NCBI GenBank assembly: GCA_017405845.1
Contig: JAFQZQ010000052.1
Coordinates: forward strand, 91,251 to 155,250
Direction of reading: 5' to 3'
Length of the DNA stretch: 64,000 bases
DNA from: Mogibacterium sp.
GTDB taxonomy: Bacteria; Bacillota; Clostridia; Peptostreptococcales; Anaerovoracaceae
Part shown: positions 1-8,881 of the stretch, piece after piece
How positions within the stretch are numbered: position 1 is the stretch's first letter
How the letters are laid out: the number at the start of each line of letters is the position of its first letter
Made by a program: the position numbers and the translations under genes
Notes under the pieces: model-generated
What the model was told of the DNA's origin: nothing
Databases searched by the model: none
The model's input: the letters and a program-made list of their open reading frames with translations, nothing else

Positions 1-70
1 GCCAGAAGAGCAAGCCAGTTCTCCAAGAGATAATCAACAGAGACTATTGCTCACACAAAACGAGCCAATC

Positions 71-99
71 AAAAAGGAGTTCATTACGAACTCCTTTTT
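71..99 (-). terminator. Intrinsic terminator after the fructose PTS operon
   Basis: A perfect 12-bp stem (AAAAAGGAGTTC pairing with GAACTCCTTTTT) closes on a 5-base loop. A-tracts on one side and T-tracts on the other let it work in both directions. It lies about 50 bases past the fruA stop codon. Nothing gene-like is seen in bases 1-70. Confidence 0.85.
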
Positions 100-150
100 T
101 TCATTGTCAGATCAATCGGAAATCAATCTGTATGTACCTTTATTTCCCGA

Positions 151-2088
151 TTAAGCGTCTTCCTTGTTCTTCTTCAGCAGTCCGAGGAGCAGGCATCCGA
201 TAACGGAACCTACGAGGAGTGCTACGAGATACATGAATACGTTTCCTACTACAGGGAATACGAAGATTCCACCGTGAGGAGCCATGAGCGTGCACTTGAA
301 TGCCATCGAGAGCGCGCCTGCAACACCGGAACCAACCATCAGAGCCGGGATTACGTGCAGTGGGTCTGCAGCTGCGTAAGGGATAGCACCCTCAGTGATG
401 AAGCAAAGTCCCATGATGAAGTTGACAGGACCGGACTTTCTTTCAGCCTCTGTGTATTTCTTCTTGTGAATAATTGTGGAAAGTGCGATAGCGATAGGTG
501 GAACCATTCCGCCGACCATTACTGCAGCCATGATCATGTAGCCGATCTCATTCTGAGCTGCAAGTGCAGCTGTACCGAATACGTATGCAGCCTTGTTGAG
601 CGGGCCGCCCATGTCTGTAGCCATCATTGCGCCGAGGAGAAGTCCGAGTACAACGCTGGATCCCGAGCTCATGCCCATGAGTACGTTGGAGATCCATGTG
701 TTGAGTGCTCCTACGATTGGGTTGATAGCGCACATTACCAGACCAATCATCAGTATTCCGCAGAGCGGATAGATAAGTACCGGCTTGATTCCTTCGAGTG
801 CAGGAGGAAGCTTTTCACATACTTTCTGGAGGCCCTTTACGAGGAAACCTGCAGCAAAGCCTGCTACGAGAGCTCCGAGGAATGCGGATGGGATTCCGCC
901 GCCAGGTGAAGCAAATGTAGCGCCGGATGCAGCGAGAGCACCTCCTACGAAACCTACAGCGAGGCCCGGACGGTCAGCGATACTGCGTGCGATGAATCCT
1001 GCGAGGATCGGCAGCATGAAGTTGAATGCTGTTCCGCCGATAGCCTTGAACCATGCAGCAACAGGTGTGTTGGAACCGAAGTTGCTTGGGTCGATCGAGT
1101 AGTCATCGAGCAGGAATGCAATAGCGATAAGAATACCACCGCCGATAACGAATGGAAGCATGTGCGAAACACCTTCCATGAGGCTCTTGTAGAAGAATCT
1201 TCCTGCGCCCTCCTTCTCAGCCGGTGCATCTGATGCAACTGCGCCGGAGTGCTGATATACAGCAGCATCTCCTGCTATAGCGCGGTCGATGAGACCTTCT
1301 GAGCGGTGGATAGCGTCAGCTGTTGATGCCTTGATGAGCTTCTTTCCGTCGAAACGTCCAAGGTCAACGTTCTTGTCAGCTGCGATGATTACAACGTCAG
1401 CTTCCTTGATGTCGTCTGCAGTGAGTACATTCTTGGCACCGCCTGATCCCTGAGTCTCAATCTTGACGCCAACGCCTTTCTTTGCTCCGGTCTGCTCGAG
1501 TGCTTCAGCTGCCATGTAAGTATGTGCAATACCTGTTGGGCAAGCTGTAACTCCGACAACCTTTGTTCCCTTTGCAGGAGCTGCTTCTGCAGCTGCAGCT
1601 GCAACAGGAGCTGCCTCTTCCTTACCAAAACGATCAGCTTCCTTGTCATCGATCAGACCTAAGAACTCATCTACTGTCTTAGCTCCTACGAGTGCACTTG
1701 CGAAATCAGGATCCATGAGCATTGTCATGAGGTTTGCAAGTACTTCGAGATGTGTGTCTGCTGCGCCTGCAGGTGCAGCGATCATGAAGAACAGATTGCT
1801 GTCAGTTCCGTCGAGGCACTCATAGTTAACGCCTCCAGGTACTGTCATGGCTACAAGACCAGGCTGCTTAACAGCATCTGTCTTTGCGTGAGGAACAGCG
1901 ATGCCCATGCCAACAGCTGTTGAACCCTGAGCTTCTCTGGCCTCGATAGCCTTCTTGTAACCCGCCTTGTCGTTAAGGTTACCAACTTTGTCGTGGAGAT
2001 TTACCAGAATGTCGATTGCGGCGTTCTTATCTGCCGGGCTCTGATTCAGGAGTACTCCTTCCTTTTTCAGTAAATCGGTTATTTTCAT
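151..2088 (-). CDS. fruA: PTS fructose transporter, fused EIIA-EIIB-EIIC
   Basis: Membrane permease that takes up fructose and phosphorylates it to fructose-1-phosphate. An EIIA domain comes first (residues about 1-150), with the phospho-accepting His near residue 67 in GIAVPHAK. After an Ala/Glu linker comes EIIB, with its active Cys near 183 in VTACPTGIAHTYMAAEAL. A long EIIC membrane domain follows (from about 300). About 645 residues is normal for the fused A-B-C form. Two ATG codons are adjacent; the second (2088) is better spaced from AAAGGA. The gene is last in an operon after fruK, about 80 bases downstream, and ends before a strong terminator. Confidence 0.95.
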   Translation of the reverse strand: MKITDLLKKEGVLLNQSPADKNAAIDILVNLHDKVGNLNDKAGYKKAIEAREAQGSTAVGMGIAVPHAKTDAVKQPGLVAMTVPGGVNYECLDGTDSNLFFMIAAPAGAADTHLEVLANLMTMLMDPDFASALVGAKTVDEFLGLIDDKEADRFGKEEAAPVAAAAAEAAPAKGTKVVGVTACPTGIAHTYMAAEALEQTGAKKGVGVKIETQGSGGAKNVLTADDIKEADVVIIAADKNVDLGRFDGKKLIKASTADAIHRSEGLIDRAIAGDAAVYQHSGAVASDAPAEKEGAGRFFYKSLMEGVSHMLPFVIGGGILIAIAFLLDDYSIDPSNFGSNTPVAAWFKAIGGTAFNFMLPILAGFIARSIADRPGLAVGFVGGALAASGATFASPGGGIPSAFLGALVAGFAAGFLVKGLQKVCEKLPPALEGIKPVLIYPLCGILMIGLVMCAINPIVGALNTWISNVLMGMSSGSSVVLGLLLGAMMATDMGGPLNKAAYVFGTAALAAQNEIGYMIMAAVMVGGMVPPIAIALSTIIHKKKYTEAERKSGPVNFIMGLCFITEGAIPYAAADPLHVIPALMVGSGVAGALSMAFKCTLMAPHGGIFVFPVVGNVFMYLVALLVGSVIGCLLLGLLKKNKEDA

Positions 2089-2170
2089 CATTTTCCTTTC
2101 TGCGCTGTGCGCTGACCTATAAAGATAACCCCCATACTATATTTTATTTACGAAACTGCAGGGCTTTTGC

Positions 2171-3076
2171 TCACAGCGTTTCGAAAATACTGAGTATAAG
2201 ATCTCCTGTTGCGAGATCGTCTGAGAAAGCAGTTGCACTGCCTGCAGCGGTTCCCATGTTGAGAGCCGTCTGATAATCGTGTGACTTCATGTAACCTGCA
2301 ACGAAGCCTGCTACCATCGAGTCTCCTGCTCCTACAGAATTCTTAACTTTTCCCTTCGGAACTCCGACACGGAATCTCTGACCGTCTTCTGTAATAAGCA
2401 TTGCTCCGTCTTTTGCCATCGAGATAAGCACGTTCCTTGCTCCCAGGTCCTGGAGCTTTCTGGCGTACTCTTCGATCTCATCATCATTCTTGAGAACCAC
2501 GCCGAACATTTCTCCAAGCTCATGATTGTTAGGCTTGATCAGGAACGGATTGTATTTAAGCACTTTCAGCAGAAGGTCCTTTGTAGCATCAACAACGAAC
2601 ATGATGCCTTTTCCGTAAAGTCTCTCAAGTATTATCTCATAAACATTGCTCGGAAGCGAATTCGGGATGCTGCCGGCAAGGATGAGTACATCGCCCTCCT
2701 CGAGCTTGTCCAGCTTATGAAGGAGCTCATCATATGCCTCGTCGCTGATCTTAGGTCCCTGAGCGTTGATTTCAGTCTCTTCTTCGCCCTTGATCTTAAC
2801 GTTGATCCTGGAAATACCCTCCTCCAGCATGATGAAGTCAGCGATGATGCCTTTTTTGTTAACGCTGTCAACGATCGCTTCGCCCGTAAAACCTGCAGCA
2901 AATCCGAGAGCAGTGTTTTCGATTCCAAGGTTCTTAAGAACAGTCGAAACGTTTATGCCCTTTCCTCCGAAGAAGCAGTCCTCGGACGCGGATCTGTTGG
3001 TCATGCCCGGGTCAAGCGGCTTGTCCATCCTGACGATATAGTCAATCGCCGGATTAAAAGTTACAGTGTAAATCAT
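2171..3076 (-). CDS. fruK: 1-phosphofructokinase
   Basis: PfkB-family kinase that phosphorylates fructose-1-phosphate, the product of the FruA permease, to fructose-1,6-bisphosphate. Visible features are the start MIYTVTFNPAIDYIV, the substrate motif FFGGKGINVS near residue 40, and the C-terminal catalytic GAGDSMVAGF. The start at 3076 is chosen because GGAGG lies six bases upstream; an upstream ATG has no ribosome site. The start overlaps the stop of the preceding lipoprotein gene as ATGA, so the two are probably translationally coupled. It sits immediately before fruA. Confidence 0.95.
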   Translation of the reverse strand: MIYTVTFNPAIDYIVRMDKPLDPGMTNRSASEDCFFGGKGINVSTVLKNLGIENTALGFAAGFTGEAIVDSVNKKGIIADFIMLEEGISRINVKIKGEEETEINAQGPKISDEAYDELLHKLDKLEEGDVLILAGSIPNSLPSNVYEIILERLYGKGIMFVVDATKDLLLKVLKYNPFLIKPNNHELGEMFGVVLKNDDEIEEYARKLQDLGARNVLISMAKDGAMLITEDGQRFRVGVPKGKVKNSVGAGDSMVAGFVAGYMKSHDYQTALNMGTAAGSATAFSDDLATGDLILSIFETL

Positions 3077-3522
3077 TTTGAACCTCCGTTGCTGCAATCT
3101 GCTAATATAGCTTCTATCTTTACCGTCCCTGTAGCCTTTTCACTTACTATAGCTTTTACAAGATAGCTGCCAGGCTCCACCGTTCCCGACATGGAGTCAG
3201 TGTCATTTGCGTTGAACGTCATTACCGGGTCCTCATCAGGAATTTCAGGGACCTCGTCGATCGACTGTTCATCAGCTGTTTTGTAAAGTTCTACCTGTAT
3301 CACACCCTTCTCAAGATTCGATGTCAGCAGGACCTGATCACAGTCAGTTACCGCAAGACTTCCGGTAACAACAGCTTCATCTACGGCAGCGTTCTTTGCG
3401 TCAATTGTTATGCACTTCTCGTTACCTGCGTCGATGCTGAACTCGCTTTGTCCGCATGCCGACAGCATCGTCATGGCCAGTATCATGCACCCAACAAGTA
3501 TCAAGCAAACCTTATTTTTCAT
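3073..3522 (-). CDS. Small lipoprotein coupled to fruK
   Basis: A 149-residue protein with a type II signal peptide: a Lys start, a hydrophobic stretch, then lipobox LSAC with the lipid-accepting Cys near residue 23. The mature part is acidic and predicted to be beta-rich, with no recognised domain. The stop overlaps the fruK start (ATGA) and cdd ends 25 bases upstream, so it lies inside a cdd-lipoprotein-fruK-fruA transcription unit. A lipoprotein between fructose genes is not part of the usual fru operon. A role in sugar binding or sensing is only a guess. Confidence 0.8.
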   Translation of the reverse strand: MKNKVCLILVGCMILAMTMLSACGQSEFSIDAGNEKCITIDAKNAAVDEAVVTGSLAVTDCDQVLLTSNLEKGVIQVELYKTADEQSIDEVPEIPDEDPVMTFNANDTDSMSGTVEPGSYLVKAIVSEKATGTVKIEAILADCSNGGSK

Positions 3523-3547
3523 TAACGTATACTCCTTATGCTATTAT

Positions 3548-3985
3548 TCAGAGACTTTCAGGTCCGAAGCTGAACGGCAGCAGCTCATCCAGCGTGTTTT
3601 CCTGGTAATCCTCCGGCGTTCTTGCGGAAAGAACTATCATCCTTTCCTTATCCCCAAAGTCCCTCATAACCTGTCTGCAGGCACCGCATGGCACACAGTA
3701 TTCCATGCGCTCGCCGTCAGTGCCTCCAACTATGGCAACAGCCAAAAGTCTCTTTTCACCCTCGGCTATCGCGTGGAATATAGCATTGCGTTCTGCACAG
3801 ATGGTCATACCGAGCGAAGCACTCTCAACATTGACTCCGGTGTAAATCTCTCCCGAGTCGAAGAGCGCTGCGGCTGCCACGTTATAGTGCGAGTACGGCG
3901 CGTACGAGTTAGGCAGCTTTTCGATTGCCTTTTCGATAAGGAGCCTTTTCATCTCCTCATCTTTCCTTATGTCTTTATCGTACAT
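3548..3985 (-). CDS. cdd: Cytidine deaminase
   Basis: Hydrolytic deaminase of cytidine and deoxycytidine in pyrimidine salvage. It carries the zinc-site motifs of the homotetrameric short form: TICAERNAIF (Cys 63, catalytic Glu 65) and PCGACRQ (Cys 100 and Cys 103). At 145 residues it is slightly longer than the usual 130-136, with an extra charged N-terminus. The first ATG is kept because AAGGGGGG lies just upstream. It probably begins the operon that continues into the lipoprotein and fru genes. Confidence 0.95.
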   Translation of the reverse strand: MYDKDIRKDEEMKRLLIEKAIEKLPNSYAPYSHYNVAAAALFDSGEIYTGVNVESASLGMTICAERNAIFHAIAEGEKRLLAVAIVGGTDGERMEYCVPCGACRQVMRDFGDKERMIVLSARTPEDYQENTLDELLPFSFGPESL

Positions 3986-4026
3986 TTTTGCCCCCCTTAT
4001 CGCAAAGCCGTCAACAAGAGCTGATT

Positions 4027-4788
4027 TTAGAACTCAAATCTCGGGTTGTCCTTGTCGACGATGCCGGTCGCAACCGTGCAGCTGCGTCCCGACTGTGCGA
4101 AGTAGTTTGCAACGCACTCGGTGAAATCCTTCATCGCCTTCTTTACCTCTTCAAGGTTTAGATCGGAAAATCCGTCTATCGGATAAAGGACTCCGGTCGT
4201 CTTCTCAGTCATCTTGCCGACCTCACTCTGTCTCCAGGTCCAGCGGCGTGTCCTTACCTCATGGCCGGATACGTATACAACTTCGCCTGGTTCAGGATTG
4301 TCGAATTCATCCTCTGCTGCGCCGAAAGGTCTGAACGTATCCTCAGCGGTAGCCGGTCTGACCTCAAGGCCGGTGTCTTCGCAGCCACGGCCCTTGCCAT
4401 CAGGGCGTACAAAGGTGAACAGATCGTGAGCTCCGATAGGCAGCTTGTATTTCAGAGAAATAGCGTTGCCGAGATCTACTGCCGGATTGATCGAAGGAAG
4501 GCCCTTTCCCTTAGCGAGCCTGTCCATGAGTGCCTCAGCAGCGCATGTATATCTGTTAGGATTCATGCCAAGTGCACGGAAGGCCTCGCGGTAAGGTACT
4601 ACGCACGGATCGTTCTTTGCCTTGTTTCCCGATTCAGCAAAATACTGAATAACTTCGTTGGAATTCTCCTCGAGCATCTTTTCGATTGCCGGATAATCCT
4701 TGGAATTGTTAATGCCGGTTACGGCTACTACTCCGACAACGAAAGTCGGCAATTTATCAAACACCTCTTTGCTGACTTCATAAAACAT
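4027..4788 (-). CDS. Free-standing B3/B4 (tRNA synthetase editing-type) domain protein
   Basis: This 253-residue protein resembles the B3/B4 domain of the phenylalanyl-tRNA synthetase beta chain, here as a stand-alone protein. Supporting stretches are PCVVPYREAFRALGMNPNRY, LPSINPAVDLGNAISLKYKL and the acidic-Arg segment near GHEVRTRRWTWRQ. Related free-standing proteins are thought to hydrolyse mischarged tRNA or act in amino-acid metabolism, but the substrate cannot be read from sequence. It lies 41 bases upstream of cdd on the same strand and may share its transcript. Confidence 0.8.
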   Translation of the reverse strand: MFYEVSKEVFDKLPTFVVGVVAVTGINNSKDYPAIEKMLEENSNEVIQYFAESGNKAKNDPCVVPYREAFRALGMNPNRYTCAAEALMDRLAKGKGLPSINPAVDLGNAISLKYKLPIGAHDLFTFVRPDGKGRGCEDTGLEVRPATAEDTFRPFGAAEDEFDNPEPGEVVYVSGHEVRTRRWTWRQSEVGKMTEKTTGVLYPIDGFSDLNLEEVKKAMKDFTECVANYFAQSGRSCTVATGIVDKDNPRFEF

Positions 4789-4892
4789 AGTCTAATTCCC
4801 TTCCATCAAAAATCATTTACGTTTTATTTTATCACGACATCCGCCCCTATAATAGTGAAAAAAAGGGTTGCATTAATAAAACACAAATAAAA

Positions 4893-4926
4893 ATAAGTGA
4901 CAGGATTCAAAATCCTGCCACTTTTA
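4893..4926 (-). terminator. Terminator after the DUF1858 gene
   Basis: A 12-13-bp stem with one A/C mismatch (AAGTGACAGGATT with AATCCTGCCACTT) and a short loop, followed on the minus strand by a T-rich run. It separates the DUF1858 gene from the B3/B4 gene. Confidence 0.8.
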
Positions 4927-4971
4927 TGTGTTGTCTCATTTTGATAATCATCCGTTATAAGGATCTTCGCA

Positions 4972-5163
4972 TTATGCAAGTGCTTCATTAAGAGCCGCTA
5001 CGAGCTGATCAGCGTCAAGTCCGTGTACCTGTGCAGCTGCATCGATGGATTCGCCCTGAGAAGCCGGGCAGCCAATGCACATCATGCCGTTTGCAAAGAA
5101 AGTACGAACCAGTTCAGGATGCTCATTGATAACGTCTCCGATAATCATTTCCTTTGTAATCAT
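4972..5163 (-). CDS. DUF1858 small disulfide-domain protein
   Basis: A 63-residue protein of the DUF1858 family, often found alone or attached to hybrid-cluster or other redox proteins. The core MITKEMIIGDVINEHPE is followed by the characteristic CIGCPAS motif, whose two Cys are three residues apart. The start at 5163 follows AAAGGAGA at good spacing; a longer in-frame reading has no ribosome site. It appears to be a single-gene unit. The function is unknown beyond a likely redox or metal role. Confidence 0.85.
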   Translation of the reverse strand: MITKEMIIGDVINEHPELVRTFFANGMMCIGCPASQGESIDAAAQVHGLDADQLVAALNEALA

Positions 5164-5260
5164 TTGAATGGTCTCCTTTCGTGGAAATTCTCTACACCGC
5201 ATATAGTACAACTGCGTGCGGTCAAAAGCAAGCAATATTCCTATTTGTGGGATAGGATTT

Positions 5261-5860
5261 TTACAGTGCCGCCTTTATTGCTTCAAGAAACTCATCAAAC
5301 TCCTCGAATGCAGGGAACTGTGGGTAATCTTTTTTGATCTGCTCTGTTGAGCGGAAGAGGAAGCCCGCCTTGCTGGCCTCTATCATCTCGAGGTCGTTGT
5401 AGCTGTCTCCCGCGGCGATGGTATCATATCCGATTGATTGCAGGCCTCTTACGGTAGTCAGTTTTGAATGGTCGCAGCGCATCTTTATGTCTGCAATGTA
5501 GCCCTCATCGTCTATGATGAGCTCATTGCAGAAAATGGTAGGCCATCCGAGCTGCTCCATCAGCGGCTGCGCAAACTGCGAGAAGGTATCGCTGAGGATT
5601 ATCACCTGAGTAATGCTGCGGAGCTCATCGAGGAATTCCTTTGCCCCTGGAAGCGGACGAATCTTTGCGATGGTGTTCTGTACATCCTTAAGCTTGAGTC
5701 CGTGCTCTCTGAGAATGCCCATTCTCCATTTCATCAGCTTGTCATAATCAGGCTCGTCTCTGGTCGTTCTTCTGAGCTCAGGGATCCCGCTCTCCTCGCT
5801 GAAAGCGATCCAGATCTCAGGATAGATGACGCCTTCCATGTCCAGACATACTACGTTCAT
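5261..5860 (-). CDS. thrH: HAD phosphatase ThrH type (phosphoserine phosphatase / homoserine phosphotransferase)
   Basis: A 199-residue HAD-superfamily enzyme. It opens with CLDMEGVIYPEIW, where the usual DxDGT motif is replaced by DMEGV, typical of ThrH. Motif II is ILSDTF, and motif III-IV is AAGDSYNDLEMI. ThrH of Pseudomonas removes phosphate from phosphoserine and can transfer it to homoserine, so this gene could serve both serine and threonine synthesis. AAAGGAG precedes the ATG. The GNAT gene ends 14 bases upstream. Confidence 0.88.
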   Translation of the reverse strand: MNVVCLDMEGVIYPEIWIAFSEESGIPELRRTTRDEPDYDKLMKWRMGILREHGLKLKDVQNTIAKIRPLPGAKEFLDELRSITQVIILSDTFSQFAQPLMEQLGWPTIFCNELIIDDEGYIADIKMRCDHSKLTTVRGLQSIGYDTIAAGDSYNDLEMIEASKAGFLFRSTEQIKKDYPQFPAFEEFDEFLEAIKAAL

Positions 5861-5874
5861 TTTTTATCTCCTTT

Positions 5875-6810
5875 TTATTCGATCGGGAATCCGTAAAACG
5901 GCTTTTCGAAATAATATTCGTATTCTTCATTCTGATCTACAGGTTCATCCGGCAGACCGCAGATCATACCCTGGCAGGCTCCGGGCCCAGGTGTAATGAA
6001 GTGCGTTTCGGCTGCTCCGAAGTGCTTTGCTATCATCGAGGCGATCTCGGAATCGATGTCGAATGACAGCTCCTTCAGCACAGGATTGAGTATCAGCTCT
6101 GTCAATACCACCTTTACCGGATCCGCGCTGCGCACGGCACATATGGCATCGCCCCTGTTCACTGAATAGAGCCCGCATCCGTTCATGGTCTCCGCCTCGA
6201 TCACCCTGAGCATCTCAATGCTTGGCTCTATATGAGGCTGTTCTGCCAGAAACGCCTCCCTGTATATATTGTATTTTTCCGCCGGAATGCGCTGAAGATC
6301 TATCTCCGCTCTGAACGGTGTAGGATCAGCCCCCTCGATGTCCAGGTCAAACTCGTCGAAATCATCAAACTCCTCGAGATCGAATTCCGGTGACATCGCT
6401 GCTCTTTCCAGCTTAAAGAAATGAGGTTCATAACCCAGCTCCGCATAGAAGGATACGAGCGAAGGTTCCGCCGGTGACAGTACCGAAATATATCCCGCTT
6501 CCGTCACCTTATCTCTTACGAAGGATGTCAGCTTTGCAGCCAGTCCCTGCCCTCGATTTTCTTCACGTGTGCATATCGCATAGCTCACATATACCGGAAT
6601 ACCCCTGTAAGTACCACATGGATGGCAGGTGATCGCTGAGAACACTTCGCCGCTTTCGTCGACTGCGGCATAGCCCCTGATGTCATCGCCGAAATTTTCA
6701 TAAAAGGCATCGACTTCTTCAGGAGTGCTGTCGAAAACTTCACACCACAGAGAGCGCAGTCCCCGGTAATATTCCGAACCGTATTCGATTTCTTTGATTA
6801 TTACTTCCAT
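5875..6810 (-). CDS. GNAT-family N-acetyltransferase with C-terminal extension
   Basis: A 311-residue protein whose first 150 residues form a GNAT fold: the acetyl-CoA loop is at CTREENRGQGLAAKL and the terminal strand at SVLSPAEPSLVSFYAELGYE. An acidic linker rich in Asp, Glu and Phe follows, then a second region of about 150 residues that may be a degenerate acyltransferase half. The substrate is unknown. It begins seven bases after the DUF2156 gene, so these genes are probably co-transcribed. Confidence 0.8.
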   Translation of the reverse strand: MEVIIKEIEYGSEYYRGLRSLWCEVFDSTPEEVDAFYENFGDDIRGYAAVDESGEVFSAITCHPCGTYRGIPVYVSYAICTREENRGQGLAAKLTSFVRDKVTEAGYISVLSPAEPSLVSFYAELGYEPHFFKLERAAMSPEFDLEEFDDFDEFDLDIEGADPTPFRAEIDLQRIPAEKYNIYREAFLAEQPHIEPSIEMLRVIEAETMNGCGLYSVNRGDAICAVRSADPVKVVLTELILNPVLKELSFDIDSEIASMIAKHFGAAETHFITPGPGACQGMICGLPDEPVDQNEEYEYYFEKPFYGFPIE

Positions 6811-6817
6811 GAAAAAC

Positions 6818-7750
6818 TTACTTCTCGATGGCGAAATATTTCATAAGCAGAATATCCGGATGATAGCTCAGCTTGGCCTTACGCAATCCCTCAATGCCCA
6901 TGTCTTCCTCGCGGTTGAACGCGACGATATTCGGAAACTCAGCCTTCACAAGTCTGGCAAATTCGCGGTTCACCATAGTATAAGCGCCTTCCACGCCCGG
7001 CAGAGCCTTTTCGAAATGCGTATCGAACACCTCGTCGTCGAGCTTTGTGCCCGCGGTGAACGCCACAGGTTCTCCGTTCTGGTAAAGCATGCCCCCGAGG
7101 AATCCCAGGGTCTCATAATGCTTAAACATTTCCTCTATCGCACCGGCCTCATCGACCAGATCAGGATCATTCTTTTCCTTATAGAACTCATCCACGAAGG
7201 CTTTCGCCTCTTCTATGGATGAAAGCTTGCCGCATCCGCCGCCTTCACATGAAGTAAACATCCCGCATGAACCTGCAGCTATCCTGTGGAACTCCCACGG
7301 GCCATTGCGCTCAAAATGCTTTATGTGATTGCGTTTTGACGAAAGATGTCTTCCCGGAAGGTCGCAGAGCTTGGCTGATGTATAAATATAATCGGCGTTG
7401 TCGCGGTCCTCGATTATCTCAAATCTGTCGCCGTAAAGCGGCAGAAACTCCTCGAGGGTCTTGTCTGTCAGACCCCTGATGCGGAGCTTGTTTCCCAGCG
7501 AATGTACCTCGTCCATCAGGAGCTCTATCGAGTTTCTTATCTCTCCGTCTCCCTTCGGATACGCGTAAACATTCCACTGCGGCATTCCCACCAGAAGACG
7601 GTCGTCACAAAAAGCTATCTTCGGCCTGTATGCCTTGCGCCATATGAAGAGATTTGCAAAGCCGTAATCCGCGCCATGGCAGCCGCTTGCACAAATCCTC
7701 GCTTCTATGCGCTCCTTATCTTGTAATGTAATGTCTCTCCAGTCTATCAT
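6818..7750 (-). CDS. DUF2156 (phosphatidylglycerol lysyltransferase C-terminal-like) protein
   Basis: A 310-residue protein beginning MIDWRDITLQDKERIE. It matches the DUF2156 family, related to the aminoacyl-transferase half of MprF/LysX and to Fem-type GNAT folds. Marker stretches are YGFANLFIWRKAY, SSKRNHIKHFER and MVNREFARLV. Family members without a flippase part have unclear substrates. The reading frame stays open upstream, but only through the out-of-frame region of the next gene. The start at 7750 follows AGGGG and lies seven bases after that gene's stop. Confidence 0.85.
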   Translation of the reverse strand: MIDWRDITLQDKERIEARICASGCHGADYGFANLFIWRKAYRPKIAFCDDRLLVGMPQWNVYAYPKGDGEIRNSIELLMDEVHSLGNKLRIRGLTDKTLEEFLPLYGDRFEIIEDRDNADYIYTSAKLCDLPGRHLSSKRNHIKHFERNGPWEFHRIAAGSCGMFTSCEGGGCGKLSSIEEAKAFVDEFYKEKNDPDLVDEAGAIEEMFKHYETLGFLGGMLYQNGEPVAFTAGTKLDDEVFDTHFEKALPGVEGAYTMVNREFARLVKAEFPNIVAFNREEDMGIEGLRKAKLSYHPDILLMKYFAIEK

Positions 7751-7757
7751 ATAACCC

Positions 7758-8789
7758 CTATTCGGCCTTTGCCTCTGCGTTCGCTTCTGCCTTCGGAGCG
7801 TCTTTTGCCTCAGCCTTTGGAATCTCTTTCTCTTCAGCCTTTGGAGCCTCTTTCTCCTCGACCTTTGGTTTGTCAGCAGCCGGTTTTTTACTGTTTCTTT
7901 TGCGGCTGCTTCCGCTCTTCTTGCTGCTCTTGCCTTCGGCGTCTGCCTTTGCTCCATCAGCTTTTGGAGCCTCTTTTGCCTCAGCCTTTGGAGCATTTTT
8001 AGCATCGTCCTTTGCTTTGTCAGCAGCCGGTTTTTTGCTGCTTCTCTTGCGGGTGCTTCCACTCTTGCTGCCGGTTTTAGCCTCGTCCTTGCTGTCGGCT
8101 TTATTATCGCTCTTCTTTTTGTCTTTATCTTTGACTTCGCCGCCTGTCTTTGTGCTGTCAGCCTTTTTCTTGCTCTGTGTGCTCTTGTTGGTCTGACCGC
8201 CCTGATCGCTCTGACTCTTCTGATTATTCTGTTTTGGTTTAGCCTCGCCGGATTTCTTCTGTCCGCTGCTTTGCTTCTTGCGCGGAGCCGGCTTTGCAGC
8301 TGCTTTATTGAGCTCCTCATCGAGGCTCTTAACGAAATCTTCCTCAACCGATTTCTCTGTTACTGCCAGGCCTGCAGTCTTTACGGCAGCAGCCTCCTCG
8401 GCAGCCGCAGCTTTCTTAGCAGCTCTTTCCTCCAGCTTCGCAGCTCTTGCTTCCTGTCTTGCTGCTCTTTCTTCCTGCTTTGCGACCTTTGCAGCCTCGA
8501 TCTCTTCGTCGCTGAGGTAATACTTAGGATTGTTCTTTCTCACCTCATCGAGTATGTATCCGAGCATGAAGAACATGAATGTATTCATGAGCGGCGATAT
8601 GATGGTCTGCAGAATGTAAGTGAAATAGTCAGTAATCTGCGCTTTCATCTGGTACTGTGCATAGTACTGATTGACCTGTGCGACAGTATTGCCCATCATG
8701 TAGATTATGTAGAGAATCATCAGTGCAGCGACAGCATAGCATACTATCGACAGTGCCGATCTTCTGTATTTCTTTTCGTTATCTTTCAT
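7758..8789 (-). CDS. Membrane protein with long Lys/Ala/Glu-rich disordered tail
   Basis: A 343-residue protein with two predicted membrane helices (about 13-35 and 57-80). A charged coiled-coil-like region follows (about 95-130), then more than 170 residues made almost entirely of Lys, Ala, Glu, Ser, Asp and Pro. The tail contains two near copies of a block around RKRSSKKPAADKAK / RKRNSKKPAADKPK, followed by repeated EAPKAE units. It resembles a histone-H1-like basic tail on a membrane anchor. No enzymatic domain is visible. It is first in the unit with DUF2156 and GNAT genes. Confidence 0.8.
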   Translation of the reverse strand: MKDNEKKYRRSALSIVCYAVAALMILYIIYMMGNTVAQVNQYYAQYQMKAQITDYFTYILQTIISPLMNTFMFFMLGYILDEVRKNNPKYYLSDEEIEAAKVAKQEERAARQEARAAKLEERAAKKAAAAEEAAAVKTAGLAVTEKSVEEDFVKSLDEELNKAAAKPAPRKKQSSGQKKSGEAKPKQNNQKSQSDQGGQTNKSTQSKKKADSTKTGGEVKDKDKKKSDNKADSKDEAKTGSKSGSTRKRSSKKPAADKAKDDAKNAPKAEAKEAPKADGAKADAEGKSSKKSGSSRKRNSKKPAADKPKVEEKEAPKAEEKEIPKAEAKDAPKAEANAEAKAE

Positions 8790-8881
8790 TAATAATTGCC
8801 TCTTTCTTTTCTGTTAGTATATCCCGCATATATTAGCAAAAATACAGCGTTTTATCAACCGCCGCAGGGGCGGCGAGTGCT

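Noticed and set aside
4972..5235. Longer DUF1858 protein starting at 5235
   Set aside because: The extra 24 residues precede the conserved domain start and have no ribosome site; AAAGGAGA is positioned for the ATG at 5163.
7751..8347. Long N-terminal extension of the DUF2156 frame, rich in Arg and Gln
   Set aside because: It is an out-of-frame reading of the Lys/Ala-rich tail of the gene at 7758-8789; the DUF2156 homology starts at MIDWRD (7750) with its own ribosome site.
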